This document shows positions 36,201 to 50,613 of a stretch of DNA of 64,000 bases, piece by piece (the first letter of the stretch is position 1; each line of letters starts with the position of its first letter). Below the pieces are notes generated by a model that saw only the letters and a list, made by a program, of their open reading frames with translations, was not told the DNA's origin and ran no database searches. Source of the stretch: Thunnus maccoyii (Eukaryota; Chordata; Actinopteri; Scombriformes; Scombridae); NCBI RefSeq assembly GCF_910596095.1, contig NC_056533.1, positions 1,109,001 through 1,173,000 of the forward strand, in the 5' to 3' direction. The position numbers were made by a program, and so were the translations under genes.

Positions 36201-39200
36201 ACTGTGTTCTCTGCCCCAAACTCAATAGGTCTTCATCCTAACCTGGACCCCTAACTAAAATGGCCACAGCTGTTATTAATTTCATTGGATAATATGGAAT
36301 GATAGAACCACAGCATTTACATTTCCCTACAGGTCAGGCCTTTTCTTTCTTCTCACCTGTTCACCACACTTTCTCTAGCATTGACTACTTCATTTTAGAT
36401 GTAAAATTTATACCTTCTTCGAGTCCTCCCACCTATCATAGCATAGTAGTTTCTGATCACAGCCCTCTGTCCTTTGAATTACACTTCCCTGATGTTAGGG
36501 CTGCTCGATTATGGCAAAAATAATAATCACAATTATTTTGGTCAACATTGAGATCACAATTATTTAACACAATTGGTTTTTGACTCTCATTTTTGCCAAT
36601 TGCCAATGCCGATATATGCACATATTTTTTTTCCACCTGGCTGAAGAGATTATTACACATGCAATCATAGACTGTACTAATGATCAAGAAAGACAATATC
36701 TGAGGGAGGAACTTAGGATGACTGGAGTTCAGGAGCTCAGTATTAAAACTTTAATGAACCTGCCAAGTGGGTGGAGCAGTAGTTTTCTCTGAGTTTATTA
36801 GATAGACAGGACTAATGTGAAGGATTTAATCTTTGGTCCACAGTCTGAGGCAGAGGGTGGCGGTAATGCACCTAATACGCTGGTTGCCAATCACTATCAT
36901 AAACCAAAAAGAAGAAGAAGTATTTTTTTTTTTTTTTTTTGAGACAGAGTGGTACATCCTGTCAGCCGAGAGGTTTCCTATCTGTGCAGCCGAACACCAC
37001 AGCACCTCCACGGACTATTACATCCTGACGGTCCCGGTATTTCCTCCGTAGGCTCCACTTCACTCTGCTGCCCGACAGACCCGCTGCTTCTTCCCACTTT
37101 AACCCGAATAACAAACCAGGGCTCGGTGCTCCGGTTGTATCCAAACGGAGAGCCGGGGCTAACGTTATCTGGGAGGCTAGCGGAGGCTAACTGGCTGTGC
37201 TTCCCTCCGGTCATGCTGCAGCTAACGTTCTGCTAGCCTCCAGCTAGCCCTGACTCTATGTTTGGATCCAGCTGGATTACCGAGTCCTGGTTTGTTATTC
37301 AGGTTAAAGTGGGAAGAAGCAGCAGGTCTGTCGGGCAGCTGAGTAAAGTGGAGACTGTGGAGGAAGCACCGGTTAGCTTAACTACAGGCAGAATCACTCG
37401 CTACAGTGGACAAGGAAATAAAACAAATTAATCAATAAGTACAAACACTGTTGATTTCTCTCTCTGTGGAGCCGACATGCAAACTATTTTGGTTCAGTAA
37501 ACTTCAGCTGTCAGTCAGCCTGGTGAAGGCAGATTAGCCGGCTCCTGGTCAGCAGCTGTTGCGAACAGATGGCTGGTTCTGTGGACAGAGACACTCAACA
37601 GCTGTCAGAGGCGTTTAGTGAGGAGCAAAAGTGCACCGTTGTAAAGGAAAGGGGTGTGCTAGATTTGCAACACAAGACAAAATTAAAGCTGTAAGCTGTC
37701 AGGCCACGGTGCAATCGAAGGGTTTCTGTGATGGGCATGTAGATGTCTTCATACCCGGGCTGTTTTTCAGACAGTGCAAGAAGGAGATAAACATCACTTC
37801 CTTTGTCCACTATTTTGCCTGCTGCTGGGGTTGCTTTACTGAAATTTCGTTGGGGGTGCTATTCAGCCAGTTTGCGTCACTGATGGAATACTGTCATGTA
37901 CACGTGTTCAGGCTGGGAGTCTAATCAAACATGTAAAGTTTGGTGCAGACTGGAGCATTTACAATTAAAGCTGCAAGCAGCGTTGAATGGGCCTTCACGC
38001 CCTTGTGCACGTCGGGCCATGGTGCAATCCAAGGGCTTCTGTGATGGGCATGTAGATGTCTTCAGACCCAGGCTGTTTTCAGACAGTGCAAGATGGTGAT
38101 AAACATCACTTCCTTTGTCCACTATTTTGCCCGCTGTTGGGGCTGCTTTACTGAAATTTCGTAGGGGGTGCTATTCAGCCAGTTTGCATCACTGATGGAA
38201 TATTGTCATGTACACGTGTTCAGGCCGGGAGTCTTATCAAACATGTAAGGTTTGGTGCAGACTGGAGCATTTACAAAGAAGTTATAGCAACTTCCTCTGT
38301 CATGGTGAAACATCAAATCTCAACAATGTGAGGATGAGAATTTTCTGCAGGGTGAGACATGACTGCCTTGCTCACACCTGTGTCATAAAAATCATGCAAG
38401 TTTTGTGACCATTCACTTGAATTTCAATTAGTAAATTGAAAACCCTTAATGAGTTTGTGTGTAAAACAAATTAATTTCCTAATTTTCATCAAGTCTATTT
38501 TTAGGAATGTAAAGACTTTTAACTATGGATGCACGACATTGGATTTTTGCCGATATCCAATATGCTGATATTTCCAACTCATTGTGGCCGATTGCCGATG
38601 CCGATATATGCACATATTTTTACCAGCTGGCTGAGGAGGCTTTTATTATGCATTCAAGCATAGATTATACTATGATCAGGAAAGACAATATATGAAGGAA
38701 GAACTTAGGAAGACTGGAGTAGTGAGGACATCTTTCCAAAGCTCTCCTCAGTTCAGTTCAGTTCAGTAGCTCAGCATTAAAGTTCTTACCTCATATAGGC
38801 TATAGTCTTTCTTGATCATTAGTACAATATATGATTGCATGTGTAATAGTCTCCTCAGCCAAGTGGGAAAAAATATGTGCATATATCAACATCGGCAATT
38901 GACAAAAATGAAAGTCAAAAAGTAATTGTGTTAAATAAGTGTGATCCAATATTGAACAAGATAATCATGGTTATGATTTTTGCCATAATCGAGCACCCCT
39001 AAAAACAACATAAATTGTGAGTGTGAGTGTGCTCCTAAAGTTATATGCGTGCTCCTAATTTTTTTCATTTAGGAGCACATGTACTCCTTGAAAAAAAAAG
39101 TAAGGATTGAACACCGCTGTCAGATGTGTAGAAACACTAAGTAACTGGAGTGTGAGGATTGAACACTGCTGTCAGATGTGTAGAAACACTAAGTAACTGG

Positions 39201-42200
39201 AGTGTGGTGCAGTCCAAGGGCTTCTGTCACAGGCATGTAGATGTTTTCAGACCTGGGTTGACAGGTCTTACTTTACCCACCCCCCCACCCCCATTCTCTC
39301 TCTCTCTCCCTCTCAGCTGGAGAGAAGGATTTCAGAGTACTTTTCTTGTGAAATATCCTCATAAATCCCATAACTTTGGCCAAATCTTACATTAAAAATC
39401 ACATTTTTTTGTGGGAATTTTTGTCATGAATCCATTGATACAGGTTTGAAAGTGGTTGGACTTATAGTTTAGACGTCAGACACCCCAGTTTGGCACAAAG
39501 TCCTTGCCCAGAGATTGCCTCCCCATTGGTTTACATTGTAAGGTGTGATGTCGCACTTCAACTTTCAGGGCTTACTAGATTTAAACCGTTCAAGTTATTA
39601 CAAAGTTTTTAATCATTTTTGTTCAGCACAGTGTGATAAGTCATGTATTAAAGTTTGAAGCCGATACCATTAATGCCCTAGGAGGAGATAGCATTTATTC
39701 AAGGTCCAAAATTGGCACAAAGTCATACTTTCATGGGTGAACTGCGGACTTCCTGTTGGATTTAGGTCAGTGGTGTCAGCGTATGATTTGTAGGTCTTGA
39801 TGAGACGAATAATTTAGTTTTGGTTCAATCTCTCTACAACATTCCTCTGGGCCGTGGCAGCCATATTAGATACATAGGTGGCGCTATAGAGCACATTTTG
39901 GCACTTTGGGGGAAATTTTTCACCAGACCTGATGTGCATGCCAAATTTGGTGAGTTTTTGAGCATGTTTAGGGGGTCAAATTAAGGGCTGAAGTCACGTA
40001 ATAATAAAGAAAGAATAAGTAGAAGAAGAAGAAGAAAGAAACAAACACACAAAATACAATAGGCCCCTTTGGGGCTCAGGCCCTAATTACTTGAATAACA
40101 ATAGGACCTTCACACTGCTAGGTGCTAGGGCCCTAATTAAAGTGGGCCCTCACACCCTTCCGCACGTCGGGGCACTGCAAAGTCGTAGGGCTTTTTTTGT
40201 AGGCAGGAATATATGTTAAGGACCAGCCTCTTATCAAACATTGCATGATGGATTTAAATATCAACACCTATTAAGTAAACATCATGTTGCTGTATATCAA
40301 CCGTAGACCAAACCTTGAAAATTTCATGTGAATCAGATGATGTTTGTCATATAAGGCTGACTTCCTCTTGCCAGTAAGTGGTGCTATGACTATGACTCAA
40401 TATTGACATGTAGATGTTTTCAGGACAGGATTCTTATCAAGCATGAGAAATTTGGTGCAGGTTGGACAATGTGCATTCAAGCTACAGCAACTTCCTGCTT
40501 AATGGCGAAACGTCAAAGTTTACCGTGTGGCCATGGCAAGAGCGTTTCGCGAAAACTCAAGATTTTGATAATTTTTGATCACAATCTAGTCTAGATGACA
40601 CACACTGATTTTGAAGTCGTTATGATGAAGTCTGTAGGAGAAGTTCGCTAAAATACAAGGCATGCAAAATCGCCAAAATTGACCACTACATTTGAAATGG
40701 CCGACTTCCTGTGGGGTTTAAGCTATGGGTCCAAGAGACTTTTTTGTGCGTCCTCGCACATGATTTTCATACGTGTAGGTTTAACCTGGCGCAGGGGCTG
40801 CTTCACTGAAATATTGTAGGGGGTGCTGTTGAGCCATTCTGCCACATCCATGCCCGCCACCTATCCACTATTACAGACTTTAAGACCTGTCATGTGTGTG
40901 CCACATTTTGTGAGTTTTCAAGCATGTCTAGCACCATAAAAACAGCTTCATACTTTGTGTGTTGCCATGGCAACGGCTTTTGACAAAAACTCAAAAGCTT
41001 CAGTAGTTATCATCATCGAGGTCTTACACCTTGGCTGACCAAATTGTATGTGTTTCTGACTAACCTGCAAGGAGTAGTTAGCAAAAGAGTGGCATTTAAG
41101 ACTTCCTGTTGCCAGTAGGTGGTGCTATGACTAAGACTCAATATGAACCTGTCCTTGTCTTCAGACTGGGACCCTTATCAAGCATGGGAAATTTGAAAAC
41201 GATCTGATCATGCAGAGTCAAGTTATAACAATTTGTTTGTTAATGGCGAAACACTGAAATTTGCCGCGCCATCACGGCAAAGGTGTCCAGTGAAAACTCA
41301 CCATTTTCACAATATGAAATCATCAGAAACTTAAGGCTTTTCTGACCTAATTTCAGATGGATTTGTTCATCCTGTTTGGTACAGCTCATAAAAGTACAGA
41401 ACATGTAACTTCCTGTCGCCAGTAGGTGGCGCTATGAGTATGTCTCAATATTGACAGATAGATGTATTCAGGATGGGACCCTCATGAAGCATGAGAAATT
41501 TGGGGCAGATTGGACAATGTACAATGGAGTTATAAGGACTTCCAGTTTTATGGCAAAACATTGAAATTCAATCGCAACAGCAAGGGCGTTCAGTGAAAAC
41601 TCATGATTTTAATAACTTTTGATCACAAACTAGTCTAGATGAAACACAAAAATTTTGAAGTCAATCTGATGAAATCTGTAGGAGCAGTTTGTTAAAATAC
41701 AAAGCCAAAAATGGTAATTTAATTTAAAATGGCCGACTTCCTGTTGGGTTTACGGTTTTGCTCCAACTGACTTTTTTATGCGTCTGGGCATGATACATGT
41801 GTGTACCGATTTCTGTGCATGTTGGTGAAACATGCCACAGGGGATACAGTTTAGGGGGCGCTGTTGAGCCATTTTCCCACGCCCATGTTCAGGACCTATA
41901 AAATATCAAAATTTTCACCACTTCTGATGTATGTGCAAAGTTTAACAACTTTTCATGCACGTTTAGGGCCTTAAAAATGCATTTGTTTTGGATGAATAAT
42001 AATAATCCTTACAAATATATCATTAACTGGCTGGATCAACCTGATTAAGATGAATATTCTTCCTAGATTTCTTTATTTGTTCCAAAGTGTTCTGATTTTG
42101 ATTCCTAAAAAACATTTTAATCACTGGACCAAATCCTCATTGGCCTCAAATGGGACGGGAAGACCCCCCATATTTGTAAATCATTTTTACGGCCAAAAAA

Positions 42201-45200
42201 GTTGGGAGGTAAGGCCATGCCTCACTTTCTTCACTACTATTGGGCTAACAATATCAAAAACATTATAATATGGGTCAGTGGTGGTGCCGAGGCTCCAGTT
42301 TGGGTAAAATTGGAATCTTTTAAATTGAAACTCCCCTCCTTGATCTCTACCCCTTTACCTCTAAGTTGCCCACACATTAAAGATCTAGGTACAGTTTCGC
42401 AAACATTTCAGATTGCAGAACACTTCACTTCAGGCTCCTGTTCTTGCAAATCATCTCTTCTCTCCCTCTATGTCTGACCTGGCCTTTCAGGCCTGGCATG
42501 GGAACAGCATTAAAGCTGTTAAGGATTTATATGTAAACGGGATTTGCATCATTTGAGCAATTGTCAGAAAAGTATGCAGTGCTGCGCTCTCATTTTTTCA
42601 GTACCTACAGATTAGGCACTTTGTACAAAAAGGCAACAATGCTTTTCCAGAGCAACCCACTAGTACCCCTTTAGATACTCTTTTAGGATTTAATGGTAGT
42701 CTCAAGGGTGTCATCTCCTGGAGTTATGATGTTATCAAAGCTATCAACCTGCAATCTCAGAACAACCGAGGGACAATTTGGGATCAAGATCTAGACCTGT
42801 CTTCTGCAGAGGAACAGTGGGCTTCAATTCTTGACTGGTTGCACATGTTTTGGTCATGTCTTTGAATCCCATAGCAACATTTATTGGATTGGGGCCTGAG
42901 AACAAGGTGTGGCCGACCGAAATGGGTAATGTGGTTACCTTGCTACTCTGTTAGCTCGATGTTGTATCCTCCTCAATTGGAGGAGATTGGTGCCACCATC
43001 CCATACAAGATGGCTTAGAGAGATTATGTTTCAGTTGAAGCTTGAAAAAAATCAAATTTACAGTAAAGGGCAATGCAAATAAATTTGAAAGAGTCAGTTT
43101 TCTTACCCACTATACTACTAGACAACCTAACCCAAATAACAGAGTTTGAGTTCATAACCTAATTCTTTCTTGGTTTGGAGCAGCACTGTAGTAGTCCAAC
43201 TAAGAGTTATTTTATAAAGATGAGAGAAAACTTTTTAAATTAAAAAAAAAAAATCTTTACTTTTGAGGATTAAGAAACATTTAAAAACATATGAAGTTAT
43301 GACACTTTAAAATGAAGAAGAAATATTTAAGATACTGCACTCTTTCTAGGCAGCAATCAAATTTAAGCAAAGTTGTGGCAATGACCAACTTAACTCCTTT
43401 CTACAAAAGGTCAGATTTCCTTTAGTTGTATCCCTTCCATTGAGGCATGCCTTCAGATGACACTCAGGTGGATTTGATCTACTCATCAGAGTAGTTCAAG
43501 TAACTCAACTTGCAGCCAGTGTTCACCTGTGCCTTCTTCCAATAAATCAGTGCTTACTAAGTAGAATTGTGATAGTGGGAAACATGGCATCAGAACTAAG
43601 TTAAAGTGTCGTAGGTCAAATTGTTATTCTAAGCAAAGAGGGGCTTTGTCAGCGTCAAATCATGGCTAGACTAAAGGTTTCTAAGGGGGCAGTGCATGGA
43701 ATTCTAAAACGCTTTGTGGAAACTTGATCAGTTGTATCCAAAGCAGGATCAGGCAGACCAAATGTGACCACACCATCAGAGGATCAAAAAGTTGCTTAAT
43801 TCCCTGACAGATAGAAAAGCAACTTCATCACACATACAGAATTTGCTAAATAAACAACGCAAGCCTCCAGTCACTAAAAGTAGCAAGCAGCAGCTTCAAG
43901 TAGCAAGTAGCAGCTTCTAAACCACTTCTTGGGAGAGGAAACAAGGCTTGGGGTGGGCTAAGAAATACCAGCATTCCACAGTGGATAACTAGAAGAAAGT
44001 CCTGTTTACTGATGAATCCAGGTTTGAGATTTATGGCAGTAACAGAAGGGTGTATGTAAAGAGATGAACAGGAGACAGAATGATACTGCAGTGTATCAAA
44101 CCCACAGTGAAACATGGTGGTGGGAATATTCAAGTCTGAGGGTGTTTTACCTACTCTGGAGTGGGACACCTGCACTGAATTGACTCCACCCTGACCCAGA
44201 AGAAGTACCACTCCATTCTTTAGAGACATGCTGTACCCTCTGGTTTGCAGCTTTGTGGGGAGGGATTCATATTGCAGCAAGATAATGACCCCCAAACGTA
44301 CCTAAAAGCTTTGCAAAAACTATTGAAGACTAAAGAAGACAAAGAAGTCCTGATTGTCATGCACTTTCCTCCACAGTCACACTGACCTCAACCCCACTGA
44401 ACATTTATGGGGGCACTAAGAAAGAGACTGAGGCCCTGTTTACACCTGGTATTAACATCTGTCTCGGGTGATCCGATCACAAGTGGACAGCTCTAAGTAC
44501 GTATAGAGATCTGATCACTCAGACCACATTCGGAGGCGGTCTGGGCCGCATGTGGCCACATTCTTTTAGCAGTGTAAACGCAATGCGTCCTGGGTCACAT
44601 TGAAGGACCACCTATTCAACTGACATCCTCTATTTTCCGGCAGACTGGGCAACAACCAGTTTGATAACAGAATAAACAAATGCATTATTTTGTTTTTCAT
44701 GTGAAAAAAACATAATCCACCTCCTGTTTTTCCCGTTCTCCTAACTGGTTTTCCTCTTCAAATTGACAATGGGAATAGAAATTAAACCAAATCCAGCAAA
44801 TAACTTGTTTTTCACTGGTCTGTCTAAAAAAAAAATATTTCAGAAGTTGAACGTTGCTAGATAGTTTCCTCTGTCCTGTCAAGTTGATTTCTACAGTTTT
44901 TAGTTTTGCGGCGCTGCAGGACATAATGAGCTCAGGATTTATCAGGAGGACAGCAGCTTTACTCTAAACAGTTTCACTGTATGAACCAGACTGTGAGTAA
45001 CAGCTGACCTTTTCAATGTGTAGAAAAACACAGAACGTTAATTAACATTAAATCCTGGCCGATCCTGTCAGCGTGTCAGAGATTTAAATAATCTATGAAG
45101 TTACGCTGCTATGTCTTGTGCGTAAATCGCACAGCGTCCCTTAATGGAGGCAGCTGAGGGGGGATGGCTGCATATAACTCTGTATATGTGTCTATATTCT

Positions 45201-48200
45201 GATGCAGTGCTAGAGCAAATCAATAGGACGGGAATTTGATTTTCGTGAAGGGGCACAATGCATTGTATATTTGTTTATCCTGTTATCAAACAAGTTGAAC
45301 ACAGCTTTGGACAGAAGGTACACAGACCCCCGATCCTTCTGCTGGTTAATAACGAATGTATTTGGTCTTTGCAAACAGTAATGATGTAAGTGTTTATTTG
45401 CATATAGAGCAGGGAAGTGAGATCCGATAAGAAGTGGTCACTCAGGATGCATGTGAAGATGCATGTTAATGCCAGGTGTCAACAGGGCCTGAGAAAGCCA
45501 AGCATTCTGTGACACCACAAGAAGCTCTTTGGAACATTGTCAAATCATGCTGGGATAACATGGCTAATCAGGTTTTGCACAACCTTAAGCTGATATTATT
45601 ATTTGCAATGAAAAAAATAGCATTACATAAGAATCTTGACACAGACCTTTGGATACACTGTCTGTGTGTCCCTGTGTTGTCATTGTGTGATGGATTCTCA
45701 CCTGTTCCAGCAGCTGTTTGGATGTGAAGCTCAAGGGACTTGAGAAGAAGCAAGCTGACAGCTCTCAGCATCACACAGTCTGGTTTCTGACCTTCACCTC
45801 CTTGGCAAAGACTGGTCCCCCCAAAGAAAGAAACAGACTCCGCTTGAACACTCAGTAACCAATCAGCAGCCACTGCTTGTAACACACTCTGAGCCAGTAT
45901 ACTCATATCAGAGCTGAAGTACTCATGTTTCAGCCCAGTGGACAGCATTTCTCCTAAAGCCCAATCCTCTCCAGCCTTCTGAAGCACAGCTCTCTTCAGA
46001 AGCAGCAGTACTCGCTTTTTGACAAAATGTTCTGAGGAGCTGCTGACTGTTGTCAGGAGTGCTGAGGAGTGAATATATGTTAGTCTCTGACTCTTCAGAC
46101 AGACTCCAGTTCCACATATAAAACTGGATGCAGTCAGCACCTCCAGTAGCTCCAAGAGAAGGTAGAACGTTGTTCCCCGGTGAGTGCTGCTGGTCAGATC
46201 CACTGAACGCTGTGTTACCGCCTTTCTCTCTACAGGAAGAAACTTAGAGCATAAAGCACTCAGGCTGGAGTCAAAGGCTGCCAGAAGTTTCTCAAGAATC
46301 TCTGATCTCTCTGGAAGAAAGAACATGCATTTTTTATGAGAGATTATACACTACAAGACAAGAGTCATACTGCAAGCAACCTGGTGTATGGGTTGCCCTC
46401 TCTAGCTTACACATAATTTTAGTAATTGATTAATCTTTCATTAATGAATAACTACAAAGTTCTTGCACTCCAATAAATCCTATTGGTAGGTACTGGATGT
46501 GGGATATAATATAATAAACTCTGAGTATGAAAGGACCAAAAAATCCTGCACATTGTCGATCCCTGCCAGATTCATGAGGAAAGTTGCCTGATGAAGGTCT
46601 GAGGACCAAAATGCTGTTAATAAAGTGAGTACAAGTCATCGACAGTGTGCAGGATTTCCATTAATGAAGCAAAATGCCTCTGGTAGCAGCTTCTGTAATG
46701 TGATGATTTTCTTTATTTTCACCAGAGCCTTTTTCATAGAGGACATTCTGACATGTCACAGTAGGAAAAGCACAGGTGTAAATAATAAAAGTAATGATGG
46801 CTGACTTCATTTGTTTGCTTTGGTTTCAGGGTTGTGGTATTGCGCATGTCTCACATCTGTGCTTTTCCTACTATGACAAGTCATTTTGACTGTCTGCTGT
46901 GGATAAAAAGGCCTGTTGAAAATGGAATGTCTTTGAGTTTTGGACAGTTGGTCTCACAAAAAAAGAAATTTTGAAGATTTAACAATTAACTGATTAATAG
47001 TAAAAACATCCTGCATTGCTGCATCCTAACACTTAGACATTTCATAGACTGAGCAGCTCCAAAAATTTGGTGCATGAAGAATATTGAAAATATGAATCAC
47101 TGGATGGTAGGAAATTTCAGCCTCTTCTATATCTTCAGGCTTCTAGTGGCAGCACTGGTGCTGAAACATATGCCAATAAATAACAAGAAGCTGCAGTGCA
47201 GAAATGCCAAATATTAGTTTGAAATCATTGTTTGTCCACCATAGAGCACTGAAAAGTTGCTAAATGCCCCCCCACCACATATCTTAGTCACAATTTCCTT
47301 AAAAACTAATTTAAAAGATCTTTGTCCAAACTTACTGTATTTTTGCTAGGTGTTAATATAAAAAAATAAATATCGGTCATCTAAAAATAATGATGATCTA
47401 CCATCATCGTTATTTTTAAAATTTCAATATCACTATCTGTATTGGCCTGGCTATAGTTTGTATTTTCAACATTCTTCCTGTAACAAATGTTTGGAGCTGC
47501 TCAGTGATGGTTATGTCATAGTTCTGGTAGATAGCAATGCAGGACTGTGTTGCACAGCATGATGGTCATCGATCCCGGAAACAAAAGCAGAGAATATCTG
47601 AGCTGCTGTTAGATGATAAACGTGATGCTCAGCTAAGACCAACAAGCTTGATGTGGGCAGAGTATGACTGTCACACAGATGTAAGGTAAATGAAAGGACA
47701 GATTCTTCTCATAGTGTAAATGTGCAAAACTAAAAGGTTTTACCTTGATGAGCTCCCTTAAGAAGTCTTTTTAAGACTTCAATCAGTGACCACAGACAGG
47801 CATCCAGTTCAGTGCAGGGGGATGACCTGTGAAATAGCTGCACACATTTCTGCTGCCACACAGGACTGACTGTACCCTAAAAAATGAAAGTATACAGTAT
47901 ATTGTACAATGTTAGAATATAGTGCAGTATGTCAGTGTGCTACTACAGTATATGACGCTGGTATTGGACAAATAATCACTGCTTATCAATGCGGATCAAC
48001 TCAATTCCAGATTTTTATATACTGCTGTAAACCCTCCCAGCCCTACATCTGAATCATTTCATCTTTTGACCTAGTGCATGTCCACATCAGTAGGACAGCT
48101 TTAAGCTGCTCTTACTGAAATTGTGTTGTTTACTTCATGTAAAAACAATAAATGGGCTATGAGTGATGTTATGGTATGTACACAACCTAAGAATTTGGAT

Positions 48201-50572
48201 GGTTGCACGCTTTTGTTCCTTCGGCTCTGTGCTTTAGCAGATAATACATTAAAGTGCAATGTCTCAACTTTAATTTGAGTAGGTTTTGATGTTTCGCTAT
48301 GTTAGAGGAAATTGCTATAACTTTAGTGTACATGGTCGGATCTGCCTGAAACTTTGAAAACAGTCCAGGCTTGAACACGTCTACATGATAATATTCAGTC
48401 AGTGATGCAAATTGGCTCCATAGTGCCCCCTACGACATTTCAATGGAGCAGGCCCAGCAGCGGGCAGAATAGGTGATTGAGGAAGTGACATTAATCTCCC
48501 CTTGCAATGTCTGAAAACAGCCCAGGTCTGGGGACATCTACATGCCCGTGACAGAAGACCTTCACCAGTGCTGTGCCCCGACATACGCAAGGACGCGAGG
48601 GCCCGATCATCATTGCTTGCAGCTTTAATTAGGGCCCGAGCGCTGACCAGCGCGAAGCCCTCTTGTATCCAAAGGAATTATTATTATTAGGGCCCGAGCG
48701 CTGACCAGCGCGAAGCCCTGTTGTATCCGAAGGAATTATTAGGGCCTGAGCCCAAAGGGCGAAGACCCTGTTGTTTTTCATGTGTTTGTTTCTTTCTTAT
48801 TATTAGGGCCCAAGCGCTGACCAGCGCGAACTTCTACAAACGTGTACCAAAACTCACCAAAATTGGCGTGCACGTCATTTTAGTGAAAATCGCAGATTTT
48901 ATGGGTCTCATAAAAAATGCGGGGAAAAATGGCTCGACAGCGCCACCTAGAAAATTAAGAAAAGCGAGTGGTGTGCATATATATTATGACCAGACGCACC
49001 AAAAACTCTCTTGGAGCCATACCCTAAATCCAACAGGAAGTCGGCCATTTGGTTCAAAGTTGCGATTTTCAGGCCAATTTTGCCGTTTGAAAAGTTATCA
49101 AAACGGTGAGTTTTTGACATTGCCGAAGGGGTGTGGTCGGGCGGAGAATTTCGATCCTTCGCCGTGAAAATTCAAACGGCCATAACTCCGGCATGCAGGA
49201 TCCTAAGAGACCCAAACCTTTTGTGCTTGGAAAGAGTCCCCTTCTGAACACATTCCTGTGTCAATGTTGGATCTAAGTCATAGCGCCACCTACTGGCAAC
49301 AGGAAGTTACATGTTTTACACTTTGACGCTCTGTGGGTCGCACGGTGATGGGATCCACCTCAAATTTACTCAGAATAGCCTAAAGACCTTGGAGATGGTA
49401 TATTATGAAGTTGGTGACTTTTCGTCGAAAGGTGTTGCCATGACGACGCGGCGAATTTCGATGTCTCGCCATGAAATTTCAAAGCCTTATAACTTGACTC
49501 CACATGGTCTGACCTTTTCCAAATTTCATATGCTTGTTAAGAGTCCCGGTCTGAAGACATTGTCAGGCCCATATTTAGTGACAGTCATAGCACCACCTAC
49601 TGGCAACAGGAAGTATCATGCGTCATTCTTTGTTGTATTGTAGGAAATTTGGCTGATGCACCTGAAATTGACTCAGCTAAGATGTAAGACCTTGGTGATG
49701 CTCCAATTAGCAGTTCATGACCCATGACCAAACGCCGTTGCCATGGCGACACATCCTTCGCTATGAAATACGATGCTGTATTTTAGGGACAAGGGATGGG
49801 TATACAGTCATGAAACTTGACACACATGTCTGGAGTGACACCAGTTAAAATCCTGGATAGGTCATTTGCATAGGCATGGCAATATGGCTCAACAGCGCCC
49901 CCTTGAAAAATTCAAAATTGTAGCCCCGCCTTCCAGATTAACGTAGAAAAATGAAATTCACAAGGCATATGTATCATGTCAAGACGCACAATAAAAGCCT
50001 CTTGGAGCCATATTGTAAGTCCTACAGGAAGTCGGCCATCTTGATAAAAGTGGTCATTTTTCGCGTTTTTTTGGCCATTTCGCATACCTTGTATTTTAAC
50101 GAACTCCTCCTACAGAATTCATCGTAACGACTTCAAAATCAGTGTGTGTCATCTACACTAGTGTGTGATCAAAAGTTATCAAAAGATTTAGTTATCATTG
50201 AAGCGTGTGGCCGTGGCGTGGCGTTGAGTTTTGATGTTTCGCCATGACAGAGGAAGTTGCTGTAACTCTAGTGAACATGGTCGGATCTGCTTGAAACTTG
50301 ACATTTGAGAACAGTCCAGGCCTGAACACGTCTACATGATAATATTTAGTCAGTGATGCAAATTGGCTCCATAGCGCCCCCTACGACATTTCAATGCAGC
50401 AGATCCAGCAGCAGGCAGAATAGGTGAATGAGGAAATGACGTTTATCTCCCCTTGCACTGTCTGAAAACAGCCCATGTCTGGGGACATCTACATGCCCGC
50501 ACCCCTTCACCAGCGCCGCGCCCCGACATATGCAAGGACGCGAGGGCCCGATCATCGCTGCTTGCAGCTTTA

Positions 50573-50613
<41 letters not shown>

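Larger units (their letters stand above)
37960..41990 (+). mobile_element. Helitron-like repeat family 2, + orientation array
   Basis: A long series of related phrases: 'AATTTGGTGCAGATTGGAC', 'ACTTCCTGTTGCCAGTAGGT', 'AAAATGGCCGACTTCCTGT', 'GTGTGCCATGGCAACGGC'. 3' ends with a hairpin (GCCCC-TTT-GGGGC, 40063-40075) then TCAGGCCCTAA followed by T (CTAA 40083-40086; a second CTAA at 40133-40136). No protein-coding potential. CTCF-core-like motifs on + at 39871, 40371, 41112 and 41419 and shorter GGGGGYGCT cores at 38161, 40815 and 41851. Interrupted by hAT-like pieces at 38525-39001. Confidence 0.65.

Noticed and set aside
36491-39001. One hAT element with 230 bp inverted ends spanning the region
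   Set aside because: The ends do match inversely, but the flanks (CCTGATGT and AAAACAAC) do not form a target duplication and other repeats intervene. Reported as separate fragments.
43846-44295. 149-codon minus frame
   Set aside because: Antisense of the Tc1 transposase pseudogene.
48721-49167. 148-codon + frame
   Set aside because: Antisense reading through Helitron-like repeat family 2; phrases repeat non-coding units.
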